This document shows, piece after piece, positions 44,701 through 54,990 of a stretch of 64,000 nt of DNA. Both the position numbers and the translations under genes were made by a program. The notes beneath the pieces are model-generated. The model saw nothing but the letters and a program-made list of their open reading frames with translations, was not told where the DNA came from and did no database searches. The stretch comes from Nelumbo lutea (lineage: Eukaryota; Streptophyta; Magnoliopsida; Proteales; Nelumbonaceae): the NCBI GenBank assembly GCA_022828595.1, contig JAKGHH010000003.1:51077759-51141758 (forward strand), read 5' to 3'. Each line of letters opens with the position of its first letter. The stretch's first letter is position 1.

Positions 44701-47700
44701 AGTTTCCAACACCCATGATCAGCTTGAGGTTAATGATCAAGAAGAAATAGAAGTGGAGCAAGTTAAAGAAATTCATGTGCAAGATACAAATGTGCTGATT
44801 GTAGTAGATCCTAGTACGAAGTTAATTTACGTTACAAGATCAACTAGAACTAATTCAAGAATTACAACCTAACATAGCTCAAGTTCCACCAACATCAACA
44901 ATGGAAGGAGTCCTAGAGTTTGTTGAAGAACCAAGGATAACGCAGTACATAGAGATGGTGACTCCTAAATTAGAAGTTGAAGGAAAAGTTCCAAATGTTG
45001 CAGTTGAAAATTTGGATAAGCGAGTGGAAGATTAATCACAAAGGCTAGTTGATGGATTAAGTTTCAAGAAATTAATATTATTAATGATTTAACAAAGATG
45101 GTTATGAAAGGTAGTGTTCAGAAATACGTTTCTTTCAAGATCCTTTTCTAGTTCTGTGTGGCCTCTACTCTACAATCCAAGCATGTAGCTGTGGGAAGTC
45201 CTACTCCTTTTGTAATTGGGGCATATCGACTTTTCATCCTCAAGTTCTTCAAAACTCGAGGACGAATTTTTTTGAACCGGGGGAGAATGATATAGGAGAT
45301 GAAGAGTCAATTGGAATTTTATGATATTTCATGTATTTCTGTATTTTTGGACATTAGGGGTATTTTTGTCATTTTTTCAATTTTCTGTGGGGTCCAATGA
45401 TAGGGTTTAATTTGTCTAGTTATAGTTTGTTTATATTTTAAAATTTCAGAGTTATTGCATAAGTAGGATTAGAGTTATTGAGTCTTCTTTGAATTGAAAT
45501 AGGATTTAACAACTTAGTTTGAGCCCTACTAGGATTATTGAGTCTAACAGTTTGACTCCTAAAACTATTATGAGTCTAACAGTTTGACTCCTAGGGTTAT
45601 TATGAAAGAGTCTATAAATATGTATGGACGTTTTACACAAAGGCAAAGAAGTTTATTTTCTAGCTATGGTGAGTGATTCCCATGACCTAGAGTGATTCTA
45701 GGCACCCTGTGAGTGATTCCAGGTATTTTCTCTCTTCTTTCTCTCCCTATTTTCTCTCTTATTCCTTTGAGAAGCCATTACAGCCATCAACAGCCATAAA
45801 ATTCTGATCCAAAAAGACCATTCAACATTCTCTAAGGACTAGAGCTGAGCTGGTCCTACATCATAATGGTTAGCCCCAAATGTTAAATAACAGGCAAACA
45901 GCTATGATAGGTATAGGTAGACCAAGAGGATGTGGATTGGGGTAGTAAGAAAGGAATTATAGGTTAGGTTTGTGGTTTAGATGGATTGGAATAATGGGAT
46001 ATGATTCATGTAGTCAAATTCAAATAGGTTGGATACGGTTTTAGATTTAGATAATGATGATCATGATGGCCAAGACAATGGACTTATGCCAACTGAATTT
46101 ATAATTGTATTTTAAGTCATTTCAAGTGTTTAGGCTTTCAATACCTTACCTATTCTAGAAGTTTATTCTTATGGTAACTGAAACCTGACCAGCCTCCTTC
46201 CCTACCTTCATAACTTCTTATGGAAACTGGAACCTGGGCAGCCCAGGTTCTCTCTCTGATCAGTGTCCCCACTTTTTTTTTTTTTGATCAGCAATCAGTG
46301 TCCCCACATTTTCTTTTTCCCTTTCCTTTCGTCAGTAGTTAGAAATTTAATAGAAGAAAATAGATTATCCAATTACTCAGGCTTGCATACTATTAGTTAA
46401 GGTGGGTTTCTTTTTTTCATTTTTGAGGGTTTGGCTGGCAATTAGCTGAAAGCTACGCAGAAGACTCTGTGCCTCTGAATATCTTCAGCTTTTCTTGCAT
46501 TTCTTTTTTTTCCTATGTGAATGTTCTATTTTTGTATTATTATTCAAGTATAAGAACTGAATTAAATTTGCCCAAAAATAGTCCTAGGTCTATTACATGG
46601 TTAATGAGATGGAACAATGAATACTATATACATGTGTTTGCTTTATACACCAAAGGATGAATAAAATGTATTTTCTTCTTCTTCCAATGTCTACAGAAGT
46701 GCTCAAACTTGAGGCCATAAAAATCATTCAATATTGACAGTTTGATACCCAAAAAGCCAGCTGCCTCTCTATTCTCTTTGTATCCACATTAACTTTGCAA
46801 CTTTTTCTTTGAAAGATTGAGTGGTTTCTTTCTTTCCATAAGATGCAGTCTCTTGGGCTGAAGCCCCTTACTGCCCAGGATGCTACCAAAGCTGTTAAGT
46901 CTTTGGGCATGACACACTAGCATTAAAAATAAATGCTTTCTATATGATGCAATGGATGAAACAGTGGCACATCTATTGATCCATTGTTCTATGGTCATGA
47001 GGTGACTTTTCCATATTCATTGAGCTTAAACCCCTTAGTGTGGTAATTTGGCTGCCTATGAGGAACAAATCAAAAGTTCATTTTGAAAGCTGCAGAAAAT
47101 GAGATGAATTTGATTTCCTAATTCCTTGTGGGAAAACCTTGAAATTCTAGTGTGCTTAAAAATGCTGTGATATCTGCGCTCCAATTGTGATATTTGCTGA
47201 TTGTAGAGGAGATTTGCGAATCCCTGCTCCAATAGTGATATTTGAATCAAAAGTGCTCATCTCCTTATTCATTGATTGTGAATGAACCAAGGAGTGAAGC
47301 TTTATACCATTATAAGGGAAGACAATAGGGATGACTCTTGGTTCCTTTGGTTTTGCAACAGGGAGGATGGAGTAAACATCTCATTCAAATATGTCCAAAG
47401 ATCCCCACAAACAAGAATTTGGGGATCAGCTATCCTGTCATAGTCTAGAATTCCAGGATACCTATGTGTGTAATGTACTGGTGTCAGACACAATATATAC
47501 CTGATACAAAAGTAGATACTGCATGGATGAAAGCTTCAAGGATATGTTGATGGAAATTGCCATCTGATGGAAAATAATGGAAATATGAGACGTTGCTCTT
47601 GAATATGCTTGCCGTCTTGTGGATCATGTACACATTGTGCTCATATACATAGTGGGCATCTTCTAATAGTATCAATGTTAAGTGCTGATAGAAAAAAAAG

Positions 47701-48870
47701 TATCTATGTTTAGAATTGCTTTTATGCTGCAGACCCCTTGATGCAGCACTAGCTGGTCTCATCCATGTGGTTTAGACCCATACCCACCATACAGCTCACA
47801 ATTGCTAATGTGTCCCAAGACTTTGGTTTTCTATTTGTGAGCCCAGAACTCTTGGTCCATGCCCCACAGTTGTTTTGCCCACAAGTTGGAATGCCTAGCC
47901 TATGGCCCTTGGCAAGCCCATCTTAATAGGACCAAAGCAGAAGCAACTACAAGAAGAATATTCCAAGGAAACTTCGAAGAGATGAAATTGGGGTATGGTT
48001 GCTATTTTGTAATATTAGTTTTTTGTTGTGCAAAATGGCTTGGCCTTCTACTATAAAGGATACTGTATTCTTCTCCTTCCGTTTAGGTGAATGAAAATTT
48101 TAAAATTTGGGTCTGCGACTTTGTTGTGATCTGAAAAGTGAGATTCCACCATCCTGTTCTTTTTATTAGTGAAACTAACCGGACTATTGGAACCTAACTG
48201 TGAAATTCTACTAGTAGTTACCTCATTCTCTTCTTTTTCTCTATTATACTTCTTCCTTGTATTTGCACCTGATAGAAAAAATGATCTATTACAAGTTGAA
48301 GGGGCTAGAAAAGAGCAGACCAAAAAGAATGTGGGTGAAAGTAATAAGAAATGATTTAAGCACCCATATCTTAGCGATGAATATGGCATTGAACAAAACG
48401 GAATTGAGAAACAGTATTAATGAGCCGACCTCATATAGTCGGGACAAGACTTAGATGACGATGACTTCTTCCTTGTATTTCTTTCCTTTCTTGGTGAACC
48501 ACCATTTAAAGTTTCTTCTGAACTATTGGAATTTCAGGGGTAAAAAAAGAAAACTGAGCTATAACATTGGAGTTTGTGCCACTGTTGCAATCTCACCTTG
48601 GGTTATGTGTTCGCACCATCCTTCCTCATGCATGTCGAGATGTTACTGTGTGCACTTTTTTTTTTTTAAAGAATTAACTGCATAGTGCCTGAACATTCAC
48701 TTGTAGAACAGTGGGTGCTTTCTGTTGAATAAATGTGTTTAAGCAGTGGATTCATGGCAGATGATGTGAAAGGATCAGATATTGTGCTGGAAGCAATGCT
48801 AGAGGCAGAGGTGGCACACAATGCTAAACATTTCTTTGCACAAGCTCAAAATCAGATACAATCTGAATGA
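38775..48870 (+). CDS. TATB: Mitochondrial TatB-like protein, six exons with an 8.5-kb intron
   Basis: Exons: 38,775-38,835; 39,170-39,291; 39,650-39,785; 39,890-39,948; 40,079-40,289; 48,761-48,870. All introns are GT-AG and phases agree, giving 699 nt (232 aa plus TGA). Exon 1 encodes a short hydrophobic N-terminal helix with a polar Glu (YGELFLLLGATAALIG). Exon 2 gives the hinge and amphipathic helix (GAKDLPVIARTAGRLAGRAIG, written here as KDLPVIARTAGRLAGRAI), the TatA/B layout. The rest is charged and alpha-helical (VHKELQDAIAQLEAIRYEIR; TYARLAESAALKAKLKAG), ending in KGSDIVLEAMLEAEVAHNAK from exon 6. The closest family I recall is the plant mitochondrial TatB (Arabidopsis At5g43680), proposed to work with TatC in the inner membrane in moving folded Rieske protein. 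If intron 5 is not spliced the frame ends at 40,318 (GNGPSSFIQ). No break is seen. Confidence 0.88.
40887..41321. repeat. Minisatellite of 29 units of 15 bp in a 30-bp higher order
   Basis: The 15-bp unit GAGCT(C/A)CCTGGTG(G/A)(A/C) repeats 29 times without a frame break. Alternating variants produce a 30-bp period. Because 15 is a multiple of three, several frames stay open and one reads as (ELPG[G/D])n. It lies in the U5 part of the solo LTR, downstream of its minus-strand promoter. There is no evidence that the repeat peptide is made. Confidence 0.93.
41869..42028. repeat. 45-bp tandem repeats in the U3 of the solo LTR
   Basis: Three to four copies of a unit with GCTGATC(C/T)AGGTCGGC, TAGGTCGGCCAGG and TCGGATCATGTG. 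The first copy lacks about 9 bp and the last is partial. The position upstream of the minus-strand TATA suggests U3 enhancer-type repeats; that role is inferred. Confidence 0.85.
42698..43390 (+). mobile_element. 5'-truncated L1-type LINE with poly(A)
   Basis: The plus strand reads FDSCSVGNPGNSGIRGVF, EFRNSTRAELLAVLHGLKLG, VVEGDSRVVVGWL and WVPRSANSMADALARKGID in slightly broken frames, the RNase H domain of plant LINEs. AATAAAATTCTGATTGTTAC and an A-rich tail (43,368-43,390) follow. Sequence right after the tail (AAAAGATATTGCATATGATGG) resembles 42,675-42,700 (AGAAGACACTGCATTTGATGG), possibly an old TSD, which would put the 5' end near 42,698. Confidence 0.75.
43417..43984 (+). repeat. 5' LTR of the gag-only element
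   Basis: 568 bp starting TGATGCAAGAGC and ending GTCCTACATCA. GAGTCTATAAATATG at about 43,736 is a likely TATA element. Internal short repeats AGTCTAACAGTTTGACTC occur two to three times. Confidence 0.92.
44001..44872 (+). pseudogene. gag remnant of the gag-only element
   Basis: The ATG at 44,001 starts a short frame. After a shift near 44,100 the Gag domain continues (IPDFKGDDDLQALFDWVAEL, HANVWWRTLE), stops at 44,363-44,365, and resumes from 44,411 (KRCLQKKYIPLNFHDDLYME). A long acidic linker rich in Glu and Val follows. The W(W)RTLE block followed by W.EMK is the Retrotrans_gag signature. No zinc knuckle or pol follows. Confidence 0.85.
45288..45863 (+). repeat. 3' LTR of the gag-only element
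   Basis: 576 bp starting TGATATAGGAGATG and ending GTCCTACATCA, clearly alignable to the 5' LTR with small indels. Confidence 0.92.
46273..46293 (-). mobile_element. 21-bp poly(A) retroposition scar with 14-bp TSD
   Basis: ATCAGTGTCCCCAC occurs perfectly at 46,259-46,272 and 46,294-46,307. Between the copies lie only 13 T and GATCAGCA. On the minus strand this is TGCTGATC followed by a poly(A), the last few bases of a LINE-type 3' end. It fits an almost completely 5'-truncated target-primed insertion. Confidence 0.7.
46710..46990 (-). pseudogene. LINE ORF2 C-terminal (zf-RVT/linker) remnant
   Basis: Minus-strand frames read WAVRGFSPRDCILWKERNHS followed by IFQRKSC. This resembles the (I)WKERN.RIF block between the zinc-binding and RNase H domains of plant LINEs. 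Neighbouring frames are shifted. The ends of the insertion were not found. Confidence 0.5.
48257..48470 (+). mobile_element. RTE-type LINE 3' end
   Basis: The plus strand reads SRPKRMWVKVIRNDLS ... MALNKTELRNSI, matching the C-terminus of plant RTE LINE ORFs (GRPK..W..V...D). It is followed by GAGCCGACC and ATAGTCGGGACAAGACTTAG, the usual RTE 3' sequence, and a short GATGACGATGAC tail. It lies about 290 bp before the last TatB exon. Confidence 0.65.
48761..48870 (+). CDS. TATB: Last coding exon (exon 6) of the TatB-like gene
   Basis: The acceptor TTCATGGCAG at 48,751-48,760 is followed by DDVKGSDIVLEAMLEAEVAH and then NAKHFFAQAQNQIQSE with TGA at 48,868-48,870. The first codon is completed by the G at 40,289. 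The conserved tail and exact phase agreement (1 + 2 nt) tie it to exons 1-5 although it lies 8,471 bp away. Confidence 0.8.
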
Positions 48871-49429
48871 AGGGTAAACATCTTTTTATCTATCATTTGG
48901 GGATGAAAATGGGCCAAATTTGGAGCCCCAAACACTTGCCACATGATCAGAATGGTGCCTTTCGATATTTAAATGTTCAAATGCCAATGACCCAGGTGGT
49001 CAGTTGGCATCCCTACTCGTTGGCTCTCTGTGGTATGGTTAGTGGGCCTCATTTGCACCTGCTCAGTCCCCACCCCTGATTCCTCTGTAATCTGTACTAT
49101 GTAATACCAAAACCAAAAAATATTCTAACTGATATTTTTAGTAAAAAACACAAGTTAAAGGTTTAGTACAAGGGTGACATTTATTAGATGGTCGAATAGG
49201 CAACCAATCCAGAGGGTCCCCTGCTTGGTGGACAGCTCAATTGAGAACATCAATCTTTGACGTGGCAAAAATACGATGTCTAGACAAGCTTCTTAACCCG
49301 ATCGGTGAACCTTTTTCTTTTTTTTCTTTTTTTTTTTCCCTTTCAAAGCATGTTTTCTGTTGTTTTGCAACCTTGACCTTTTTTTTAAGGGCTTCATTTT
49401 TTTCGATGAGAAAACAAAAAGTATTTTTT
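48871..49429 (+). other. Region downstream of the TatB-like stop
   Basis: Probably includes the 3' untranslated region of the gene; the polyadenylation site was not identified. T-rich runs lie at 49,311-49,340. No other gene recognised. Confidence 0.35.
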
Positions 49430-49680
49430 TTAAGGGTAAAAGACTTGAACATCCCCTGATATTCACACTAAATACTAACCCCCGTCTTTTCAAAATAGAC
49501 CAAGACCTCCCTTATAAGTGATGTCATATTGTCATTGGACAGAAACCTCCCCTCCATGGAAAATCCATTAAGATCTAGTTGTATGTCATGTCAAGTACGG
49601 TTAAATGTTTTCAAAAACCCAATACTATCCCTAATTTCAATGGACAAAGGCCTCCCCTGATAAATGATTTTTTTTTTCGG
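49430..49680. repeat. Partial relative of the MULE-type element ends
   Basis: AAGGGTAAAAGACTTGAACA followed by CATCCCCTGATATTCAC, ACCTCCCTTATAAG and AACCTCCCCTCCATGG resembles the ACCTCCCC-rich terminal region of the 13,368-15,630 element. No partner end or TSD was found. Confidence 0.35.
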
Positions 49681-49705
49681 TTAATGCCAGCCACTCTTTT
49701 GAATA

Positions 49706-49985
49706 GGAGTGGATTCGGGTCAAGCCAAGCTAAGTCAAATACTTGGCTATTCGAGTTCGGTTCATAGAAGTAGTGTTAGACTCAAGCTTGAGACTTGAGA
49801 TCGAGTTTGGCTCAATTTTATAGCTCGCAAGTTTGAGCTTAGCTCGGCTTGAGTTCAACTACAAGCCAAGCTTTTTTTTTTAAATTCTATATATATATAT
49901 ATATATATATTATTTTACATATAAAAAATTAAGAATTATAAAAATTATTTACTATTACACAAAAAATAAAAATATTAGGGCAAAT
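49706..49985. mobile_element. Half copy of an AGGGGTGGA-type element
   Basis: The stretch from AGGAGTGGATTCGGGTCAAG through GCTCGCAAGTTTGAGCTTAG to ACATATAAAAAATTAAGAAT matches 57,981-58,190 in order. It contains an (AT)n run at about 49,888-49,910. The opposite end is missing. Confidence 0.55.
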
Positions 49986-50290
49986 TTCTTAAAGTACCCA
50001 TATGGTTTAGGAAATTGAGTGGCTCTACCCCTACTATTTACACCTTTAAGTTTTTTGACAACTGTCATCACTATCAAGTACTCATGGAAAAAATGAAATG
50101 TTAAATTTGCCCTTTCACTATTTGTCAAATTTTCAAAATAAAATCCAGTTGATAAAAAACAAATTCAAAAACTATAATAGTTAGAGAGTTATGTGAAGGA
50201 GGTTGATAACATTGTCTAGAAGCACAACCATGACTCATGAATCATAACTCCAAGTCCAATCAAATACTGCATACATTTCCGGTATCAAAT
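49986..50290. other. Spacer
   Basis: No gene recognised. CCCATATGGTTTAGGAAATTG near 50,000 may be part of a MULE-type end. Confidence 0.3.
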
Positions 50291-50479
50291 ATCATGATTA
50301 GATTTAGCTAATAAGGATACCTTGTGGGTGGTATTATTAAACTTCCTACTTACAAAGCTAAAAGAAACATGTCTAAACTTTGAAATTAACAAACTGATCC
50401 TAAACAAAAGCCATTGGCAGGACTGGGGTCGATCTGTCTTCTACTGAAGCACTTGAACTACTTGTTGAGCATTAGTGTG

Positions 50480-50976
50480 TATACAAACTTCTTGAATTTT
50501 CCCAGGTTGAAAGTTCTAATAAAGCCTGCAGAATAGCATACATTTCAACTTGAATTATCGAGAAAATTTGATTGGTTCTACCTCCAATAATTTTCAAGCA
50601 AGATAGGTTTTTCGAGAGAAAACAACACCATAGGTATATAGAGAATTTGAGATTTTCTTTGCATCAGTAAACACAATAAGATCCAAATTTTGGGATATGC
50701 TAAGAGTAACTTTATCCATTGAGTATTGACTTGAGGAGCATCGATGTTGGAATGAGAAATTGACTGTAAGCAAGAATTATTAATTTGATGCAGTAGATTG
50801 GTAGGTTGAATTAATTTGTTTTTAAAGCTCTTTTCATTCCTAGCATACCATAAGTAATAAGAAGTTGTAACTATCCAGTTGAAAATATTCATAAATAAAG
50901 AGCAATATGTAGTTTGATTGTAAAGAGTTTTAATATAGAATATCCAGGATCCTTGAAATATTCCAAGGGTTGGCAA
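50480..50976 (-). pseudogene. LINE zf-RVT linker and RNase H remnant
   Basis: The minus-strand frame includes NWIVTTSYYLWYARNEKSFK (the W..RNE..F block) and, after shifts, sequence near 50,520-50,560 corresponding to the (A)EMYAI.QALLELS part of RNase H. Decayed 3' portion of ORF2. Confidence 0.6.
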
Positions 50977-52405
50977 AAAGGATTGCTTAGGTATAAGTGC
51001 AGTTCATGAATAAGTGATTTAAAGTTTCCACTTTTAGATCGCAGAGGACATAGGTTTTGTGTTGATTATCTTGAAAAATCTTATCTTTTACAGGAATTAA
51101 ATTATTAAGAACTCTCCAAAACAAAAGTTGAAAACAGGGTGCGGTTTTTAGTTTCCAAAGCTTTTTAAGACAAGTTGAGATCTGGGTCTATAAATGGACA
51201 AGATATTCCTTGGTTCTTCTTGTATTCTTCCTTTGTTGTAAATTTGCTTGAACTATGTTGGACCCAAATCTAGGAAGTTGGATGAGAAGAGGGGAAAATG
51301 GGGGTATTCAAAATCCTTGTTGCTTCATCAATAGCAAATAAAGAAATAATAATGTCTCAATTCCATTGACCATTTTGAATAAATGGTTGGTATTCAAGTT
51401 TTGAATTTGGGAAGCTAAAGGAAGAGAAATCTAGGAAAATTGATTTTGTAGTTGAATTCAAGGTCGTTGAGAAATTGGAAATTCAGAGTCTTCCTTAATT
51501 AAAGAGCCATATCTAGAGGCAAGTTCAATAAGAGCTGGGGCTACTAATTTCCAAAAAATGGAACCTAAAGCAGTGATATAGTAGGGAAACAAAGTATGGG
51601 TTTTTAGGTATTTAGATTTTCAAAGATGAGCCCATAGATTGTTTTGTTCATTAAGAAATCTCCAGGCTATTTTCTTGAGTAGAGCTTTATTAGTTAATTG
51701 GAGATTTATGAAACCTAAACATCCCTTGGCTTTAGGTAACATTAGGACATTCCAAGCACATCAACGGAACGAGTGAGGTTTTGATTTTGAAGTTCCCCAC
51801 TAGAAGTTCTTAATCATTTTATCCATTTGGTTAGTAGTTTTCTAGGGGAATTTAATTAAGGTCATGGCATGGAGGGGAATAGATTGTAAAACAAATTGAA
51901 TTAGTACTTTTTTCCCAGCCTGACTAATAGCTGAGGCTCTCCAAGAGTTGAGTTTTGCTTGCATGTTATCTAGGATGAAAGTTAAATTGGAATGTTTATT
52001 CCTAGACTAGAAGAGAGGGAGCCCCAGATATTTACAATTCTTATGCAAAGCTTTTATTTTCAGTTGTTGAAAATGAGACAGTTGAAATATATTCTTTGAT
52101 CAAAAGACAAAAGTCAGGTGAAAAACCCAAAAGAGACGGAATTTGAAAGAGGAAAGACCATTATAGTCTATCATAGGTTTTAGACATATCTAGTTTTAGA
52201 CTCACGTAGCTTGTTCCTCATTTTTTGTGCTTTAAAAATGAAACATTTCCTGGGTGATAATTGAGTTGTCAGAAATTTTCCTTCTAGGTATAAAAGCTAC
52301 TTGGTTTGGGGAGATACACTTGTCCAAAATTTTACGAAATCTACCAGCTATCACTTTGGCAATTATTTTATAGGTGAAATTACAAAGACTGATAAGTCTA
52401 TAATC

Positions 52406-52666
52406 TTAGACTTTAGAATAGTCAACCTTTTTTGGGATAACACATATGAAGAAGGTATGGTTCAGCATTTTCAAGAGTTTTCTATTCTGAAAAAATCCTT
52501 GTACTAATAGTACTAAATTAGGCCCCATTAAATCCCAGAAATCCTTAAAAAGTACTATTGGCATACCATCAAGACCTGGAGATTTAAGACTCCCAATATT
52601 GAAGAGATATGCTTTTACTTCATCAACAGAAGGAATATCAGTGAGCATGGAATTCTCTTCCTCCAT
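52406..52666 (-). pseudogene. LINE reverse transcriptase N-terminal part
   Basis: The frame reads PSVDEVKAYLFNIGSLKSPG, LDGMPIVLFKDFWDLMG and CVIPKKVD. This is the (P)T.EEV..A(V)F..(D)...KSPGPDG block and the (F)..LIPK block at the start of plant LINE RT. Later RT motifs are scattered in broken frames upstream in coordinates. Confidence 0.8.
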
Positions 52667-53047
52667 GCTAATTGGATTAAAACAATTGGATATATCTTCT
52701 AACTCTTCATGATTCTGGGAGGAGTAAATGTTAGAGAAGTAATCAATAAAAATCTTAGTAATGTCTCATACTCAGTTTTCCAATTGTTTTGGTCATCTTT
52801 AATTCCTTCAATGTAGTTTCTCTTCTGAAAAGAGTACTTTCGTGAAAAAAAGTGTGTTTTTATCTCCCAATTGCAGTTAAGTTTGACGAGAAGTTTGTCT
52901 CCAATAGCTTTCTAGTTGATCATTGGCCTGCTCAAACTCTCTATATGAACTGTTTAGATTGTCAAGGACTCCCAATTGTTCCACTTGTAAGATCTGATCT
53001 TCCAATTTCTTTATTTTTTCTCTTAGTTCAACAAAGGTAGATTTCCT

Positions 53048-53985
53048 CTAATTGATTAAACTTCTCTTTAAAGCATCCAATTTTTGAGTTGTTCGATAGG
53101 CTGCACGACCATTAACTGAAAGTTGCCAACCATCTTCTATTAATTGTTTACAAGAATTCTCAAATGGCCACATCTCAAAGAATCTAAAAGGTTTGGGGAT
53201 GTTACGGATTGTAGGATTAAGGTTGAGAATGAGAGGATGATGATCTAATCCCCATTTAGTACCTAGAGTGAGGGTTGAATTAGGAAAGATAGATAACCAA
53301 TTAGGAGAACTGACAACCCTATCAAGAGTTCTTTGAATATGGCCAATGGTTCTTTTATTAGTCCATGATATTACTCCTCCCTGAATATTCAATTCTAATA
53401 AATTATGCTCTATGATCAGATTTCTATATTGCCTGGAGGATAGACTAGAGGTATTAAAAGAGGTTGAAGGTTCTAGAGAGTTGACAGAGGCAGCCTCATT
53501 AAAGTCTCTGATTAATAAATAGGGTAGAGAGAATTGTTACAAATTTGAATTCAGATCTAGTTGAAACTATTTCTCCGGCGTTTAACAGTAGGTCCATAAA
53601 TGAAAGCTAGTAACCAACTACAAGTAGGTAAATGAATTTTTAGGAATACATACCTTGGAGTTGATGACTCTACAATGACCAAAAAACCTGCTTTCCACAT
53701 GACAGCTAAACCACTGGCTCTTCCTTCAGGATTAACGGTAATACAGTTAGGATAATGAAGCTTGTTTGTTAAGGCATCTATCTTGTTATCTGGGATTTTT
53801 GTCTGACATAAAAAGATAAAGATTGGGTTGATTCGGTGGACAAAATCCCTTAACCCTTGAATTGCCTTAGGGTGACCTGCCCCACAGCAGTTCCAACTAA
53901 GGATAATCATTGCGAAAGGTGGGGCTGATAAGGGCCAATCACCTCCGTCCATAGAAAGATAAACACATAGAGAAAAGAAGTCCAC
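53048..53985 (-). pseudogene. LINE apurinic-type endonuclease, split in two frames
   Basis: The first frame (53,985-53,557) has MIILSWNCCGAGHPKAIQGL, FLCQTKI (Gln where the catalytic Glu of the ETK motif is expected), GLAVMWKAG and AFIYG. The second (53,392-53,048) has GGVISWTNKR, TLDRVVSSPNWLSIFP, LDHHPL (Leu for Ser in SDH) and RFFEMW. The domain would nick target DNA for insertion; two active-site changes and the frame break suggest loss of function. Confidence 0.85.
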
Positions 53986-54404
53986 CAGAAACTTACAGAA
54001 TTTTCATCCTTTGTATCTGCACTGATATCATTGTGAGCCACGTGATGGATAGAGACAATACATTCCTCTTGTACAGTTGTGCCTGAAGATTCAGGCCTGT
54101 CATAAGTAGGTAAGTCTAGGGACAGGTTATTAGGTTCCAGATTTGATAAGAGACAAATTCTAGGCCTTTTCCCTCTAGCAGAAGAAGAAGGACCAGGAGT
54201 ATCTTCGAAAAGGCAGTTTACTAGATCCTAAATAGAAGCCACCAGATGAAAAGTTTTAGTTGAGACTCGAAGAGGAGGGGGTATTGAACACGAAGCTACC
54301 AACAGATTTGAAGAAACTGGTGGGACTGGGGGAGTGTTTTGATTAAACTGAACCTGGTGATTAGATGGGGCATCTCCATGTCCGCTGCAAAGCCTGTTCA
54401 TCTC

Positions 54405-54950
54405 TCAACCAGGGGCCTGGATTGTTATGGGATACCGATTAAAAAATTGATCAAAAGATAGGCTTGATGTGTCTGGGAGAGGTTGAGAACATCGTCGGAA
54501 AAGATGGTCGATCCTTCCACACAAGTAGCATGTCCAAGGAAAATCTTCATATCGATAAATGATCCAATTATGGATACTTACAAACGAACTAGTCTGAAGG
54601 GGACAATCAACCAAAATGGTTACCTTTGCACGAATGTAATTTTGAACAACTGACATAGAATGAGGACCTATACGTTCAAAGAGCGGACAACCTACATCTG
54701 TCGATAGGGTCTCAAAGGGCAGATCATGTATTTGGACTACATCATCAAATTGATTAGTTAGGTGAGGGAAGAAACAACAAATATAAGACAGTTGCCAGTT
54801 CTCCTCAATACCAAGAGGGATTAAATGTTGGATATTTACCACATTTATGCCGGCGTTACCATTACCTTGAAGCATTTGCTGAAATGCTTCATTTAGAGCA
54901 TCTAGATTATTCATTGGCAAGAAGGAGATGAGTATATTAGGAAGGAACAC
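54405..54950 (-). pseudogene. LINE ORF1 (nucleic-acid-binding, CCHC)
   Basis: This open frame of 181 codons has a DUF4283-like fold region (VVQIHDLPFETLSTDVGCPL, IRAKVTILVDCPLQ) and a zinc knuckle CYLCGRIDHLFRRC near the C-terminus. ORF1 proteins bind the element RNA. The internal ATG at 54,914 may be the real start. Confidence 0.75.
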
Positions 54951-54990
54951 TAGAAAACAGGAGTAGAGAGTAGATGGACATGAAGAAGAA

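Larger units (their letters stand above)
43417..45863 (+). mobile_element. Gag-only LTR retrotransposon (TR-GAG-like), complete with TSD
   Basis: LTRs at 43,417-43,984 and 45,288-45,863 (TGATG/A...CTACATCA) are flanked by a perfect 5-bp TSD TAATG (43,412-43,416 and 45,864-45,868). TTTGGTATCAAAGC after the 5' LTR is a tRNA-Met-type primer site, and CCGGGGGAGAA before the 3' LTR is the polypurine tract. The 1,303-bp interior holds only gag-derived sequence and no protease, RT or integrase. It must have been moved by a partner element. It sits in sense orientation in intron 5 of the TatB-like gene. Confidence 0.9.
40290..48760 (+). other. 8,471-bp intron 5 of the TatB-like gene, filled with transposons
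   Basis: The intron runs from G|GTAATGG to TTCATGGCAG. It holds a solo LTR (40,771-42,182), a LINE 3' end (about 42,698-43,390), a gag-only LTR element (43,417-45,863), a 21-bp poly(A) retroposition scar (46,273-46,293), a LINE zf-RVT remnant (about 46,710-46,990) and an RTE-type LINE tail (about 48,257-48,470). The other four introns are 104-358 bp, so nearly all the excess length comes from insertions. Stretches 40,319-40,770, 42,190-42,690, 45,870-46,250 and 47,000-48,250 show nothing I recognise. Confidence 0.8.
50300..54990 (-). mobile_element. L1-type LINE, near full length, decayed
   Basis: On the minus strand, 5' to 3': ORF1 (54,405-54,950), endonuclease (53,048-53,985), RT (52,406-52,666 and decayed sequence down to about 51,200), zf-RVT and RNase H (51,200-50,480). 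Every ORF2 part is split by stops or frameshifts. No poly(A) tail or TSD was seen, so the limits are approximate. Confidence 0.85.
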
